64,000 nucleotides of DNA, from contig NZ_JAPFQA010000004.1 in NCBI RefSeq assembly GCF_027563465.1, forward strand, positions 248,001-312,000. The letters are read 5' to 3'. Each line of letters opens with the position of its first letter. Within the stretch, counting starts at the first letter, position 1. Source of the DNA: Mesorhizobium qingshengii (GTDB taxonomy: Bacteria > Pseudomonadota > Alphaproteobacteria > Rhizobiales > Rhizobiaceae). Of the stretch, positions 48,588 to 54,787 are shown in pieces. A model generated the notes under the pieces. It had not been told where the DNA came from. It did no database searches and was given only the letters and a program-made list of their open reading frames with translations. The position numbers were made by a program, and so were the translations under genes.

Positions 48588-49972
48588 ATCCCGAACTCCG
48601 TTTCGCCGCCGGCGTCGTACCAGGCGACCATCTTCCGGATGGCGGTATCGGCCATTTCCGGGTGCACCGCCAGATAGTGTTTCAGCACGCGCGTCGCGCT
48701 GGTCAAGCTGTGTCCAGTGATGGCGCAAATTTCGGGAATGGTGCAGCCGGCCAGCGCCAGCCAGGTCACCGCCGTGTCGCGCAGATCGGGCTCCTGAAAA
48801 TCGGCCAGCGTCTTGCAGGGCTTGATGATCCAGTCGACGCCGTTTTCAGCGCGGATGCCCTTCACGCCGATGTCGCGCACCTTGGCAAAAACATGGCTGT
48901 AGGTCTGGCCCTCGAACGGCCGCCAGAAGCATTTGTTGAAGCGCCTGTCGAGGTGCTCGTTGAGGATGACGCGCTTGAAACGGCGCTCGATCGCCGGCCG
49001 GTCCTCGGCCTCGGCGCCGAGCAGTGCCTCAGCCTTGGCGGCGCGCCGGCGCTCGGCCGACGCCGCAAGCCGGCGTTCGAGCTCGGGCGCTTCCAGCACG
49101 GCGACGATGGCGCCGGTCTTGGCCTGGCGGAAATGGCGGCGGCCCTTGATCAGGCCAAAATCCTCAAGCGCCAGCCGGTCGCCCTGGCGCTGGCCGCTCC
49201 ACACGCCCAACATAGTCATGTCGCCGCATTCGGGGACGCCGATGTGATCGGCGACCGCGATCAGCGTATCGATCTCGGTGCGGGTGCCGAAGCGGATGCG
49301 CGGCGGCGGCGTCGCCATCTGCAGATCCTGCGCCGGGTTGACGCCGAGGTTTTCGCGGAAGGTGAACTTGCCGCGCCGCTTGCCCCAGCCCAGCGCGATC
49401 GACAGCACGGCGATGGCGCCGCGCGCGGTGGAGATCCCGCGCTTGGCGACCAGCTCTTCATAGAGGCCGAACAGCACAGGCTGCGACAGCGCGTCGACCG
49501 GCGAAGCGTACAGCGTCGGATCGTGCTGCTCGATGACGCGCGCCTTCTGCTTGAAGTCGACCACGGACTTGCGCGCATAGACGTTCTTGGCCGCGACCTG
49601 CCGCTGCAGCTCGGCCTTGTCGGTGGGCAGCTGGAATTTTGTCGACTTGAACCAATCATCGAACAGCTGGCCGACCGTGTAGAATTTCGCGGTGCGCGTC
49701 GGCGCCGGCCTCGGCCCGGATTGTGCCTTGGCTTCCTTTGCCCGCTGCTTGCAGAAGGCATCGGACCAGTCCACGGCCTCGCCGCGGCTAAACCAGCGGC
49801 CGGCGTTCTTGTCGCCTGGCTGCAGCGCCGCCGGCGTCCAGCCTTGCGGCGGCTCTTCCGGCCAGCATAGGTTCGTGCCCTCGAAGCCTTCGGCGCGCAG
49901 CGTCTTGCCCGGCTGGAAGCGCGGGCGGCCGTCGCGCCATGAGACATGCTTGATCGAGGGTGGCTTGCGCAT
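48584..49972 (-). CDS. int: Phage tyrosine-recombinase integrase
   Basis: 462 aa. Catalyses site-specific integration and excision. The C-terminal catalytic domain shows the conserved Arg in EPDLRDTAVTWLALAG, the HxxR/K-box region with ITGHSLTSATRVLKHY, where His and the downstream Tyr of KHYLAVHPE are the expected catalytic pair. An N-terminal SAM-like core-binding domain lies around VGQLFDDWFKSTKFQLPTDK. The gene reads toward tRNA-Lys 0.9 kb away. Confidence 0.92.
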   Translation of the reverse strand: MRKPPSIKHVSWRDGRPRFQPGKTLRAEGFEGTNLCWPEEPPQGWTPAALQPGDKNAGRWFSRGEAVDWSDAFCKQRAKEAKAQSGPRPAPTRTAKFYTVGQLFDDWFKSTKFQLPTDKAELQRQVAAKNVYARKSVVDFKQKARVIEQHDPTLYASPVDALSQPVLFGLYEELVAKRGISTARGAIAVLSIALGWGKRRGKFTFRENLGVNPAQDLQMATPPPRIRFGTRTEIDTLIAVADHIGVPECGDMTMLGVWSGQRQGDRLALEDFGLIKGRRHFRQAKTGAIVAVLEAPELERRLAASAERRRAAKAEALLGAEAEDRPAIERRFKRVILNEHLDRRFNKCFWRPFEGQTYSHVFAKVRDIGVKGIRAENGVDWIIKPCKTLADFQEPDLRDTAVTWLALAGCTIPEICAITGHSLTSATRVLKHYLAVHPEMADTAIRKMVAWYDAGGETEFGI

Positions 49973-50030
49973 CGGGTGGCTCCGTTGCCGGTCTTTTCGC
50001 GCGCGAGGGTGAATCGCGCGCCGTGAAATG

Positions 50031-50381
50031 TCAAAGGCTGCGCGGCTGTTCCTCGCCGCCGGCGAAGTAGCTGGGGCGCCGCGTCAACTCGGCTTCCTCA
50101 AACATGTCGGCGAACAGCGGAACCTTTTTTTCAAGGCGTCGCCGCAAATTTCGCCGGCGCGCCTTGGCTTTCGCCTCGGGGCTCCATCGGCGAATAGGTT
50201 GCTGGGTGACCAGTTCCCAACCGATGCTGTAGCCACCGCCCGGCACCCAAAGTTCCAAGACTTCAGGTGGGCACGGTGTGCCGCGCGGCACCAGCATAGC
50301 CCTCAAGACGCGAGGCCCGGGGCAAGGCTTGGAATGGTTACGCCACGCCAGCGACCATCTTGCCATGTCAGTCGTCGTCAC
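50031..50381 (-). CDS. Phage hypothetical protein (116 aa)
   Basis: 116 aa if begun at GTG (50381), which has a strong GGAGAGAGAG ribosome site; an ATG five codons later has none. Central proline-rich region (PRGTPCPPEVLELWVPGGG), then a very basic helix RRWSPEAKAKARRRNLRRRL and an acidic tail PLFADMFEEAELTRRPSYF. The basic helix could contact nucleic acid. Its start lies directly behind a rho-independent terminator. Confidence 0.55.
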   Translation of the reverse strand: MTTTDMARWSLAWRNHSKPCPGPRVLRAMLVPRGTPCPPEVLELWVPGGGYSIGWELVTQQPIRRWSPEAKAKARRRNLRRRLEKKVPLFADMFEEAELTRRPSYFAGGEEQPRSL

Positions 50382-50393
50382 TGCTCTCTCTCC

Positions 50394-50432
50394 AAAAAAA
50401 GAAGCCGGGGTGCCATTCACGGCCACCCCGGC
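50394..50432 (-). terminator. Rho-independent terminator of the leftward operon
   Basis: On the minus strand: GCCGGGGTG arm, 11-base loop, CACCCCGGC arm, then TTC and seven T residues. It ends the leftward early transcript after the small membrane genes, 13 bases before the ribosome-bound start of the next leftward gene, so integrase expression would need readthrough or antitermination. Confidence 0.75.
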
Positions 50433-50541
50433 AGCTTCGCCCCTACCGAAGTGAATCGGGGCGGTTCGGCAGGTACGCGAGCGGGTGGGGTTGCTCATCC
50501 TGCCTGCGGGCCATCCGCACCGGGGGGAGCGGCGCGTACGG

Positions 50542-50658
50542 TCAATCTCCTTGCGGCTGCATCGCCTTACGGGCGGCGATCATGATCATGGCGGCGAACA
50601 GCCCGCCGCAGGTGAAGCCGGCGAGGAAGCCGAGCACGAGCGAGAATTCAGCGTTCAT
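50542..50658 (-). CDS. Tiny phage membrane protein (38 aa)
   Basis: 38 aa: MNAEFSLVLGFLAGFTCGGL followed by FAAMIMIAARKAMQPQGD. One membrane span with a short basic C-terminus. The ATG overlaps the 3' end of the preceding gene by 11 bases, so it belongs to the leftward early operon. Function unknown. Confidence 0.5.
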   Translation of the reverse strand: MNAEFSLVLGFLAGFTCGGLFAAMIMIAARKAMQPQGD

Positions 50659-50782
50659 AGCGAACCTCGAAACCCGTGCGCTTCGGCAGCGGCCGGTAAT
50701 GGGCGGCGGTGACGGCAAGGCCGAGCAGGAAGGCGATCGAGGCGCCGGCGCCGAGCATGAACAGGAAGGGCGCCAAGGTCAT
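50648..50782 (-). CDS. Tiny phage membrane protein (44 aa)
   Basis: 44 aa: MTLAPFLFMLGAGASIAFLL with GLAVTAAHYRPLPKRTGFEV after it. One membrane span, cytoplasmic basic tail. The ATG overlaps the stop of the upstream gene (ATGA). With its neighbour it makes a pair of single-span proteins in the early leftward operon, unlike lysis genes, which are normally late. Confidence 0.5.
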   Translation of the reverse strand: MTLAPFLFMLGAGASIAFLLGLAVTAAHYRPLPKRTGFEVRYER

Positions 50783-51069
50783 GCCGCCCTCTTCTGTTTT
50801 CTGGCGTCGGCAACGGCAAGCGTGTTGATGCCGGTTCCCGTCAGCTCAAGGCGGGGCTTGCCGTGGAAGTCGCGGCGGATGATCAGGCGCATGGCGCCGA
50901 GGATCTGCACCATGGCGTAGGTGACCAGCGGCGAGCCCGCCGTGCGCCAGCCCTTGGCGACGCGGTTGAGCCTGTAGAGTTTGATGGTGCGCAGGGCGGC
51001 CAGCTGGGTGCTGGTCAGGTCGCGCGGGTCGACCTGTCCCGGCGCGGGCGCATCGGAAACGAAGTTCAT
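50779..51069 (-). CDS. Phage hypothetical protein, possible DNA-binding (96 aa)
   Basis: 96 aa starting MNFVSDAPAPGQVDPRDLTS. A helix-rich middle TQLAALRTIKLYRLNRVAKG with WRTAGSPLVTYAMVQILGAM is followed by strands MRLIIRRDFHGKPRLELTGT and a basic end. Composition suggests a small winged-helix-like protein but no family is recognised. It is translationally coupled on both sides (ATGA junctions). Confidence 0.5.
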   Translation of the reverse strand: MNFVSDAPAPGQVDPRDLTSTQLAALRTIKLYRLNRVAKGWRTAGSPLVTYAMVQILGAMRLIIRRDFHGKPRLELTGTGINTLAVADARKQKRAA

Positions 51070-51347
51070 GGCGTTGCTCCATATCTTGCTCGAAGGGCAG
51101 CGGCGGCGGCGCTGATGGCGTCGCCGGCCTCTCCGTTCTGGTTGGCGGGCAAAGGCGCGGGCGCGAACTGCCCGGCCGAACGCAGCCACACTTCGACAGC
51201 CCGACGCGGCCAGACAAAGCCGGTGGGGATCTTGCGCGGGAAATTCAGCTCCTGGTGAAGCCGCAGCCAGTGCCGCTTCAACCACGCTGGCTTGCGGCCG
51301 ATCGCCTGGGCGACCTCTTCGAGCTGTGCGATTTCGTCGGTGAGCAT
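51066..51347 (-). CDS. Helix-turn-helix (excisionase/AlpA-like) phage protein
   Basis: 93 aa, first gene of the leftward operon. IAQLEEVAQAIGRKPAWLKR followed by HWLRLHQELNFPRKIPTGF and WPRRAVEVWLRSA resembles a MerR/AlpA-type HTH with a wing, as in phage excisionases. Begins just downstream of the left operator-promoter at 51378-51421. It would be a natural partner of the integrase. Confidence 0.55.
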   Translation of the reverse strand: MLTDEIAQLEEVAQAIGRKPAWLKRHWLRLHQELNFPRKIPTGFVWPRRAVEVWLRSAGQFAPAPLPANQNGEAGDAISAAAAALRARYGATP

Positions 51348-51377
51348 TGGTTGCCGTCCGCGTCATGAGTCGCGGGC

Positions 51378-51421
51378 AATATTCCGCAAATATGCGGATA
51401 TGTAAATAGGCTTGCGGATAT
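51378..51421 (-). promoter_or_regulatory. Leftward phage promoter with repressor operator (PL/OL-like)
   Basis: On the minus strand: TTTACA (51406-51401), a 17-base spacer, AATATT (51383-51378). The spacer holds the palindrome CCGCAAATATGCGG (51384-51397). TGCGGATAT occurs at 51393-51401 and again 20 bases on at 51413-51421. The same palindrome type sits in the rightward promoter at 52559-52593. Confidence 0.75.
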
Positions 51422-51442
51422 TGATGCGCGTTGAATGCGGAG

Positions 51443-51760
51443 ATGAGCGCCGAAGCCTCCGCGCGATTCGCGCTGGAGTGCGCCATAAAGCGCAGGCACT
51501 ATGGCCGGATGATCGTCTCGCTCATCCTCGGGCTCGCCCGCGCGCAATGGCAATGGCTGTTGCTCATCATTCCCGCCGCCGTGGCGGTCGAGTATATGCG
51601 GATATCGGCCGCCAGTGCCTGGTGCCATGAGGCCAGAGCAGCCCACTGCCTAAGCTTCGATGTTGAAACCGTTCTCTGGACGGTGGCCTTCAACGCAGCC
51701 GCGTACGGCGTCGGCAGGGTCGCGAGATTTGCCTTCGACCGCGCCCGAAAGACGGCCTGA
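51443..51760 (+). CDS. Phage-encoded membrane protein (105 aa)
   Basis: 105 aa from the ATG at 51443. One or two membrane spans (WLLLIIPAAVAVEYM and VLWTVAFNAAAYGVGRV), cysteines near the middle (AWCHEARAAHCLSF), basic C-terminus. It is transcribed rightward between the left operator and the repressor's 3' end, an interval where immunity or exclusion genes often sit; that role is inference. A TGCGGATAT site lies within it at 51597-51605. Confidence 0.45.
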   Translation: MSAEASARFALECAIKRRHYGRMIVSLILGLARAQWQWLLLIIPAAVAVEYMRISAASAWCHEARAAHCLSFDVETVLWTVAFNAAAYGVGRVARFAFDRARKTA

Positions 51761-51896
51761 CCGCTTAGTCAATTGCCGGGAAGCAAAAAGCGTATTCGCT
51801 TTGTCAACCGGCCATACCGTCCGCTTTGTCAATTGGTGGGGAGGTAAAAGCGTATTCGCTTTGTCAACCGCGCGGACGTGGCCGCTTTGTCAACTG
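51761..51896. repeat. 60-bp tandem repeat between convergent genes
   Basis: Units start near 51761, 51821 and 51882 (2.3 copies). Each begins CCGCTTTGTCAA (TTAG in the first) and contains AAAGCGTATTCGCTTTGTCA, itself with the inverted repeat AAAGCG-TATT-CGCTTT. Read on the minus strand each half-unit gives TTGACAAAGCG. It fills the gap between the membrane-protein stop and the repressor stop. Confidence 0.8.
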
Positions 51897-52507
51897 CCGG
51901 CGCGGGCGCGCAGCACCACGTCGACAACGCCCTTGATGATGACGGTGGCGTTGTCGACCGCGACCGGCCTTTCCACATTGGCGCGCAGGGAATGCGTCAA
52001 CAGGTAAGGCGCCTCGTACAGGCGAAACACCGTCTCTGACTTCATGCCTGACCAGTCGTAGATCTGCGCACAGACAATGTCGCGCGGGCGCGGCGTCACG
52101 TTCATGTCGACAATCAGCACGTCGCCAGGCATGACGCCGGCAAGTTCGAGCGCATAGCTCTTCATCACCCAGGCATCGCGCCCGTTGCGGCCCTTGACCA
52201 GTTCGCGCACGGCCCGGTTGAGATTATCGGCGGCGTCGTTGCGATCGTCATAGGTGAAAGGGCTGGCGTCGGCTTCGGCGAGGCCGCGCATGCGGGCCGG
52301 ATATTCCAAGGGCCGCAGGCCGGCGACTTCGGCCACCGCCGCCATCGACCGACCCGAGATCATACCGGGATAGGCGGGATCGTTGACCGGCCGCTGCAAC
52401 GTCGATGGCGCGATCTTGGCGCGCCGCGCCAGCTCGGTGAGTGAGATACCGAGATACTCCCTGACTGCGTTGATCCAGGCGACCTGTTCGTCTTTCGAAT
52501 GCTGCAT
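51890..52507 (-). CDS. Phage repressor, S24-like without clear catalytic residues
   Basis: 205 aa from MQHSKDEQVAWINAVREYLG. N-terminal helix-turn-helix ISLTELARRAKIAPSTLQRP; C-terminal domain of the LexA/CI S24 fold (AGVMPGDVLIVDMNVTPRPR, ATVIIKGVVDVVLRAR). The serine expected in a GDSM-like motif and the lysine expected in a VKR-like strand are not evident; the strand reads ETVFRLYEAP. It lies between two matching operators and divergently from a Cro-like gene, so it is the likely master lysogeny repressor. Confidence 0.8.
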   Translation of the reverse strand: MQHSKDEQVAWINAVREYLGISLTELARRAKIAPSTLQRPVNDPAYPGMISGRSMAAVAEVAGLRPLEYPARMRGLAEADASPFTYDDRNDAADNLNRAVRELVKGRNGRDAWVMKSYALELAGVMPGDVLIVDMNVTPRPRDIVCAQIYDWSGMKSETVFRLYEAPYLLTHSLRANVERPVAVDNATVIIKGVVDVVLRARAGS

Positions 52508-52558
52508 GGCCACGAAAGTACGAGCAGGGGATATGCAACTCGAAAACAAATGCACACC

Positions 52559-52593
52559 TTGACGTTCCGCAAAATTGCGGACTGATATCCGCA
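52559..52593 (+). promoter_or_regulatory. Rightward phage promoter with repressor operator (PR/OR-like)
   Basis: TTGACG (52559-52564), a 17-base spacer, CTGATA (52582-52587). The spacer contains the palindrome CCGCAAAATTGCGG (52567-52580), and ATATCCGCA (reverse of TGCGGATAT) covers 52585-52593. Architecture matches the leftward promoter at 51378-51421. Repressor promoter probably lies on the opposite strand here. Confidence 0.75.
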
Positions 52594-52621
52594 TCACAAC
52601 CACGGAAGTGATTCGCGGTCA

Positions 52622-52822
52622 ATGACGAGCTTCGAAGAAATCGAGAACAGCCGCGCCAAGGCCGGCATCACCCGCAAGGCGCTGTACCAGACGGCCGGCG
52701 TGAACAAGGAAACATGGCGTCGCATCGCGCAGGGCTCGAACCTGCCGAACACGCGAACCCTGCAAAAGCTCAAGGCGGCGCTCGATGCGCTGCTTGCACA
52801 GAGGGAGCGAAGCAATGGATGA
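52622..52822 (+). CDS. Cro-like helix-turn-helix protein
   Basis: 66 aa. The whole protein is a single HTH domain: AKAGITRKALYQTAGVNKET followed by WRRIAQGSNLPNTRTLQKLK. First gene of the rightward operon, divergent from the repressor with the shared operator between. Position and size match Cro-type early repressors that compete for the same sites. The next gene overlaps its stop by 8 bases. Confidence 0.7.
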   Translation: MTSFEEIENSRAKAGITRKALYQTAGVNKETWRRIAQGSNLPNTRTLQKLKAALDALLAQRERSNG

Positions 52823-53072
52823 AATCGTTACGGTGCAGGCCAAGGCGGCGATGAGCCGCCGCGCCGAACAGCTGGTGCGCGACCAGGTGCTGGCGGAGAT
52901 CTTCCGCGACCTGCCGGCATCGCCGAGCAGCCGGCTCAAAGGCGGCTATTATCAGCTGCTGACCAGCACAAGCCCGGTCGCCTTCGCCGCCGTTTGGCGG
53001 CATGGCAAGGGGCGCATCGCCGCCGCTGACCTGGCGGCCGCCGGCCGGCATCACGTGCGGTTCGGCGAATAA
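52815..53072 (+). CDS. Phage hypothetical protein (85 aa)
   Basis: 85 aa from the ATG at 52815, with GAGGGAGCGA in front. An N-terminal helix MDEIVTVQAKAAMSRRAEQL is followed by a basic/aromatic segment RLKGGYYQLLTSTSPVAFAA and a C-terminal helix. No family recognised. Coupled on both sides to neighbours in the early rightward operon. Confidence 0.5.
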   Translation: MDEIVTVQAKAAMSRRAEQLVRDQVLAEIFRDLPASPSSRLKGGYYQLLTSTSPVAFAAVWRHGKGRIAAADLAAAGRHHVRFGE

Positions 53073-53458
53073 TGCGCTCCATGGCCGTCATGGTCGACGT
53101 GCGCGACCTCGGCTCTGCCGGGGTTTCGGCCCGTCGCGTGGTCGGCCTCATGGATGACAACGCCACGATCGGCGTCTGTGCCATCCGCGACGGCGACAGA
53201 ACAGCCACCGCCGAACTCGAATTCAACCTGGGCGAGGCCGCCAGGCTGGCCGAGCTGATCCTTTCCGGCGACCAGCGGGCGAAAACCACGCCTGGGCTGG
53301 CCCGCATCCTTTCCGCCTCCGTCGCCGTGTTGTTCCGCGTCTCGCTCGCGGCGGGGGCCTTGCAGCAGCAACTTCAGACAGAGGATTTCGATGGCAGAGA
53401 CGGCGGACATCTGGACGATCAACTCGAAGCGGGCGGTGATGAAGATCCCGGTGACTAG
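53072..53458 (+). CDS. Phage hypothetical protein (128 aa)
   Basis: 128 aa. Its ATG overlaps the previous stop by one base. Predicted beta strands at the start (MAVMVDVRDLGSAGVSARRV, ATIGVCAIRDGDRTATAELE) with an acidic, glycine-rich tail (DDQLEAGGDEDPGD). The last 68 bases overlap the following gene in another frame, an unusually long overlap, so the true end or the next start could differ. Function unknown. Confidence 0.45.
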   Translation: MRSMAVMVDVRDLGSAGVSARRVVGLMDDNATIGVCAIRDGDRTATAELEFNLGEAARLAELILSGDQRAKTTPGLARILSASVAVLFRVSLAAGALQQQLQTEDFDGRDGGHLDDQLEAGGDEDPGD

Positions 53459-53912
53459 CCTGTGCGCGCAGGCCGGCGTCGGCACCACGACATGGTACGA
53501 GGCGATCGAGGGCGTGAAGGAAGCGCGGCCGGCGACGCTGGCCAAGCTTCAACTGGCGCTGCAGCGCTACAGGCTGGCCTATGCCGGCGACACCGGGCCG
53601 CTGATCGTGCGCGGCGCCTATATCGCCGCGCTGATGCTGGCGGCGCAGATGCTCAAGAGCGACGCCAAGGCGGCGCTGTTTTCCGACCCGGCGCGCAAGG
53701 CGACCGGCGATCCGGCATGGCTGGCGGCGGCGCGGGTGCGGCGGCTGGCGTTCTGGATGGCCAACGGCCTCATGGGTTTCAAGGTGTCGGAAATCGGCCG
53801 TGCCGCCGGGCTGACCAAGCAGGCGGTGTCGAAAGCCATCACCGATGTCGCCGACAGCACCGACGCCGAAATGCAGCGCGTCTGCAAAGATCTGGAAAGG
53901 ATGTTTTCATGA
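53391..53912 (+). CDS. Phage DNA-binding protein with C-terminal HTH
   Basis: 173 aa. An N-terminal HTH-like stretch IPVTSLCAQAGVGTTTWYEA and a clear C-terminal one, GFKVSEIGRAAGLTKQAVSK, with a helical middle (YIAALMLAAQMLKSDAKAAL). Two recognition helices suggest a regulator binding two sites or a replication-related adaptor. GAGG before the ATG. Ends in an ATGA junction with the next gene. Confidence 0.6.
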   Translation: MAETADIWTINSKRAVMKIPVTSLCAQAGVGTTTWYEAIEGVKEARPATLAKLQLALQRYRLAYAGDTGPLIVRGAYIAALMLAAQMLKSDAKAALFSDPARKATGDPAWLAAARVRRLAFWMANGLMGFKVSEIGRAAGLTKQAVSKAITDVADSTDAEMQRVCKDLERMFS

Positions 53913-54070
53913 ACATTTACGTTGATGAGAAAACCGCGAAGCGCATGGCAGTCATCGCTGTCGAGCGGGGCGAAAAGCCGGAAGTTCTGGCCGAATATGC
54001 CGTTGCCGAAGCCGCATTGGAATATTTCCGGCATCGCAAGGATGATCCGGCCAAGGCGGTGCAGCCATGA
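53909..54070 (+). CDS. Small phage protein, CopG-like size (53 aa)
   Basis: 53 aa beginning [20 protein letters not shown] and ending [12 protein letters not shown] short N-terminal strand then two helices, which would suit a ribbon-helix-helix fold, although the signature is weak. Overlapping ATGA junctions at both ends bind it to the early operon. Confidence 0.5.
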   Translation: MNIYVDEKTAKRMAVIAVERGEKPEVLAEYAVAEAALEYFRHRKDDPAKAVQP

Positions 54071-54339
54071 AGGCGCGCAGCCAGGATGACATCACCGAAA
54101 CCAGCCAAACGGTCGCCGCCGGCCAGCTGCGTGCGTTCATCGAGCGGATCGAGCGGCTGCACGAGGAAAAGCGCACGATCGAAATGGATATCGCCGAGGT
54201 GTTTTCCGAGGCCAAGGGCACCGGTTTCGACACCAAGGCCATGAAGTCGATCATCAGGCTGCGCAAAATGGACCAGGCGCAGCGGCAGGAAGCCGAAACC
54301 ATCCTCGATCTCTACAAAGCCGCGCTGGGGATGGTGTGA
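54067..54339 (+). CDS. GapR-like (DUF2312) nucleoid-associated protein
   Basis: 90 aa. [20 protein letters not shown] followed by [20 protein letters not shown] and [15 protein letters not shown] is the DUF2312/GapR pattern. In Caulobacter GapR clamps overtwisted DNA ahead of replication and transcription and stimulates topoisomerases. A phage copy could help its own replication or alter host chromosome handling. Length and motifs are complete. Confidence 0.85.
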   Translation: MKARSQDDITETSQTVAAGQLRAFIERIERLHEEKRTIEMDIAEVFSEAKGTGFDTKAMKSIIRLRKMDQAQRQEAETILDLYKAALGMV

Positions 54340-54602
54340 TGCGCACCAAAGTCGTGGACGCCAGCAGGCAGCATGAAGAGTTGCGCAACGGCTTTATCGC
54401 GGCCATCCGCCAGATCGCCCCCGAAATGCCGGCCGACGAAATACTGGCCGTGGTCTGCGTGTTCGTCGGCCAGCTGATCGCCCTGCAGGACCAAAGGCGG
54501 TTCTCCAGCGACGCCATCATGGAGCTGGTCAGCTTCAACATCGAGGCCGGCAACAAGGTTGTGATCGATGACCTGTTGAAGACCAAGGGAGGGAACGGCT
54601 GA
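54339..54602 (+). CDS. Phage hypothetical protein (87 aa)
   Basis: 87 aa, helical, from the ATG overlapping the preceding stop by one base: [20 protein letters not shown], then ADEILAVVCVFVGQLIALQD and a Lys/Gly end. No family recognised. Lies between the GapR-like gene and the methyltransferases. Confidence 0.5.
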   Translation: MRTKVVDASRQHEELRNGFIAAIRQIAPEMPADEILAVVCVFVGQLIALQDQRRFSSDAIMELVSFNIEAGNKVVIDDLLKTKGGNG

Positions 54603-54787
54603 TGGACCCCTTCCTGCACATCGATTACGGCCCCGACACCGACGAAGAAATCCGGCTCAAGAAACAGCTGTTCGATCTGCGGTGCGAGTTTGAGGAAAAG
54701 GCCGCGCCGATCCTCAAGCGCCTTGCGGACATCCATGCGCTGAAGGCCCCGCGCTACGTGGTTGCTGTCTGCCGGGAACCGTCATGA
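54602..54787 (+). CDS. Phage hypothetical protein (61 aa)
   Basis: 61 aa: an acidic start MDPFLHIDYGPDTDEEIRLK and a coiled-coil-prone helix KKQLFDLRCEFEEKAAPILK. Coupled at both ends (start overlaps previous stop; stop overlaps the next ATG in ATGA). No function can be given. Confidence 0.5.
   Translation: MDPFLHIDYGPDTDEEIRLKKQLFDLRCEFEEKAAPILKRLADIHALKAPRYVVAVCREPS

Noticed and set aside
48662-49870. 402-codon open frame opposite the integrase
   Set aside because: Antisense shadow of the integrase; no motif and no ribosome site.
51761-51896. 60-bp repeats as a CRISPR array
   Set aside because: Only ~2.3 units, the units are nearly contiguous with partial internal repetition, spacers are not unique sequence, and there are no cas genes.
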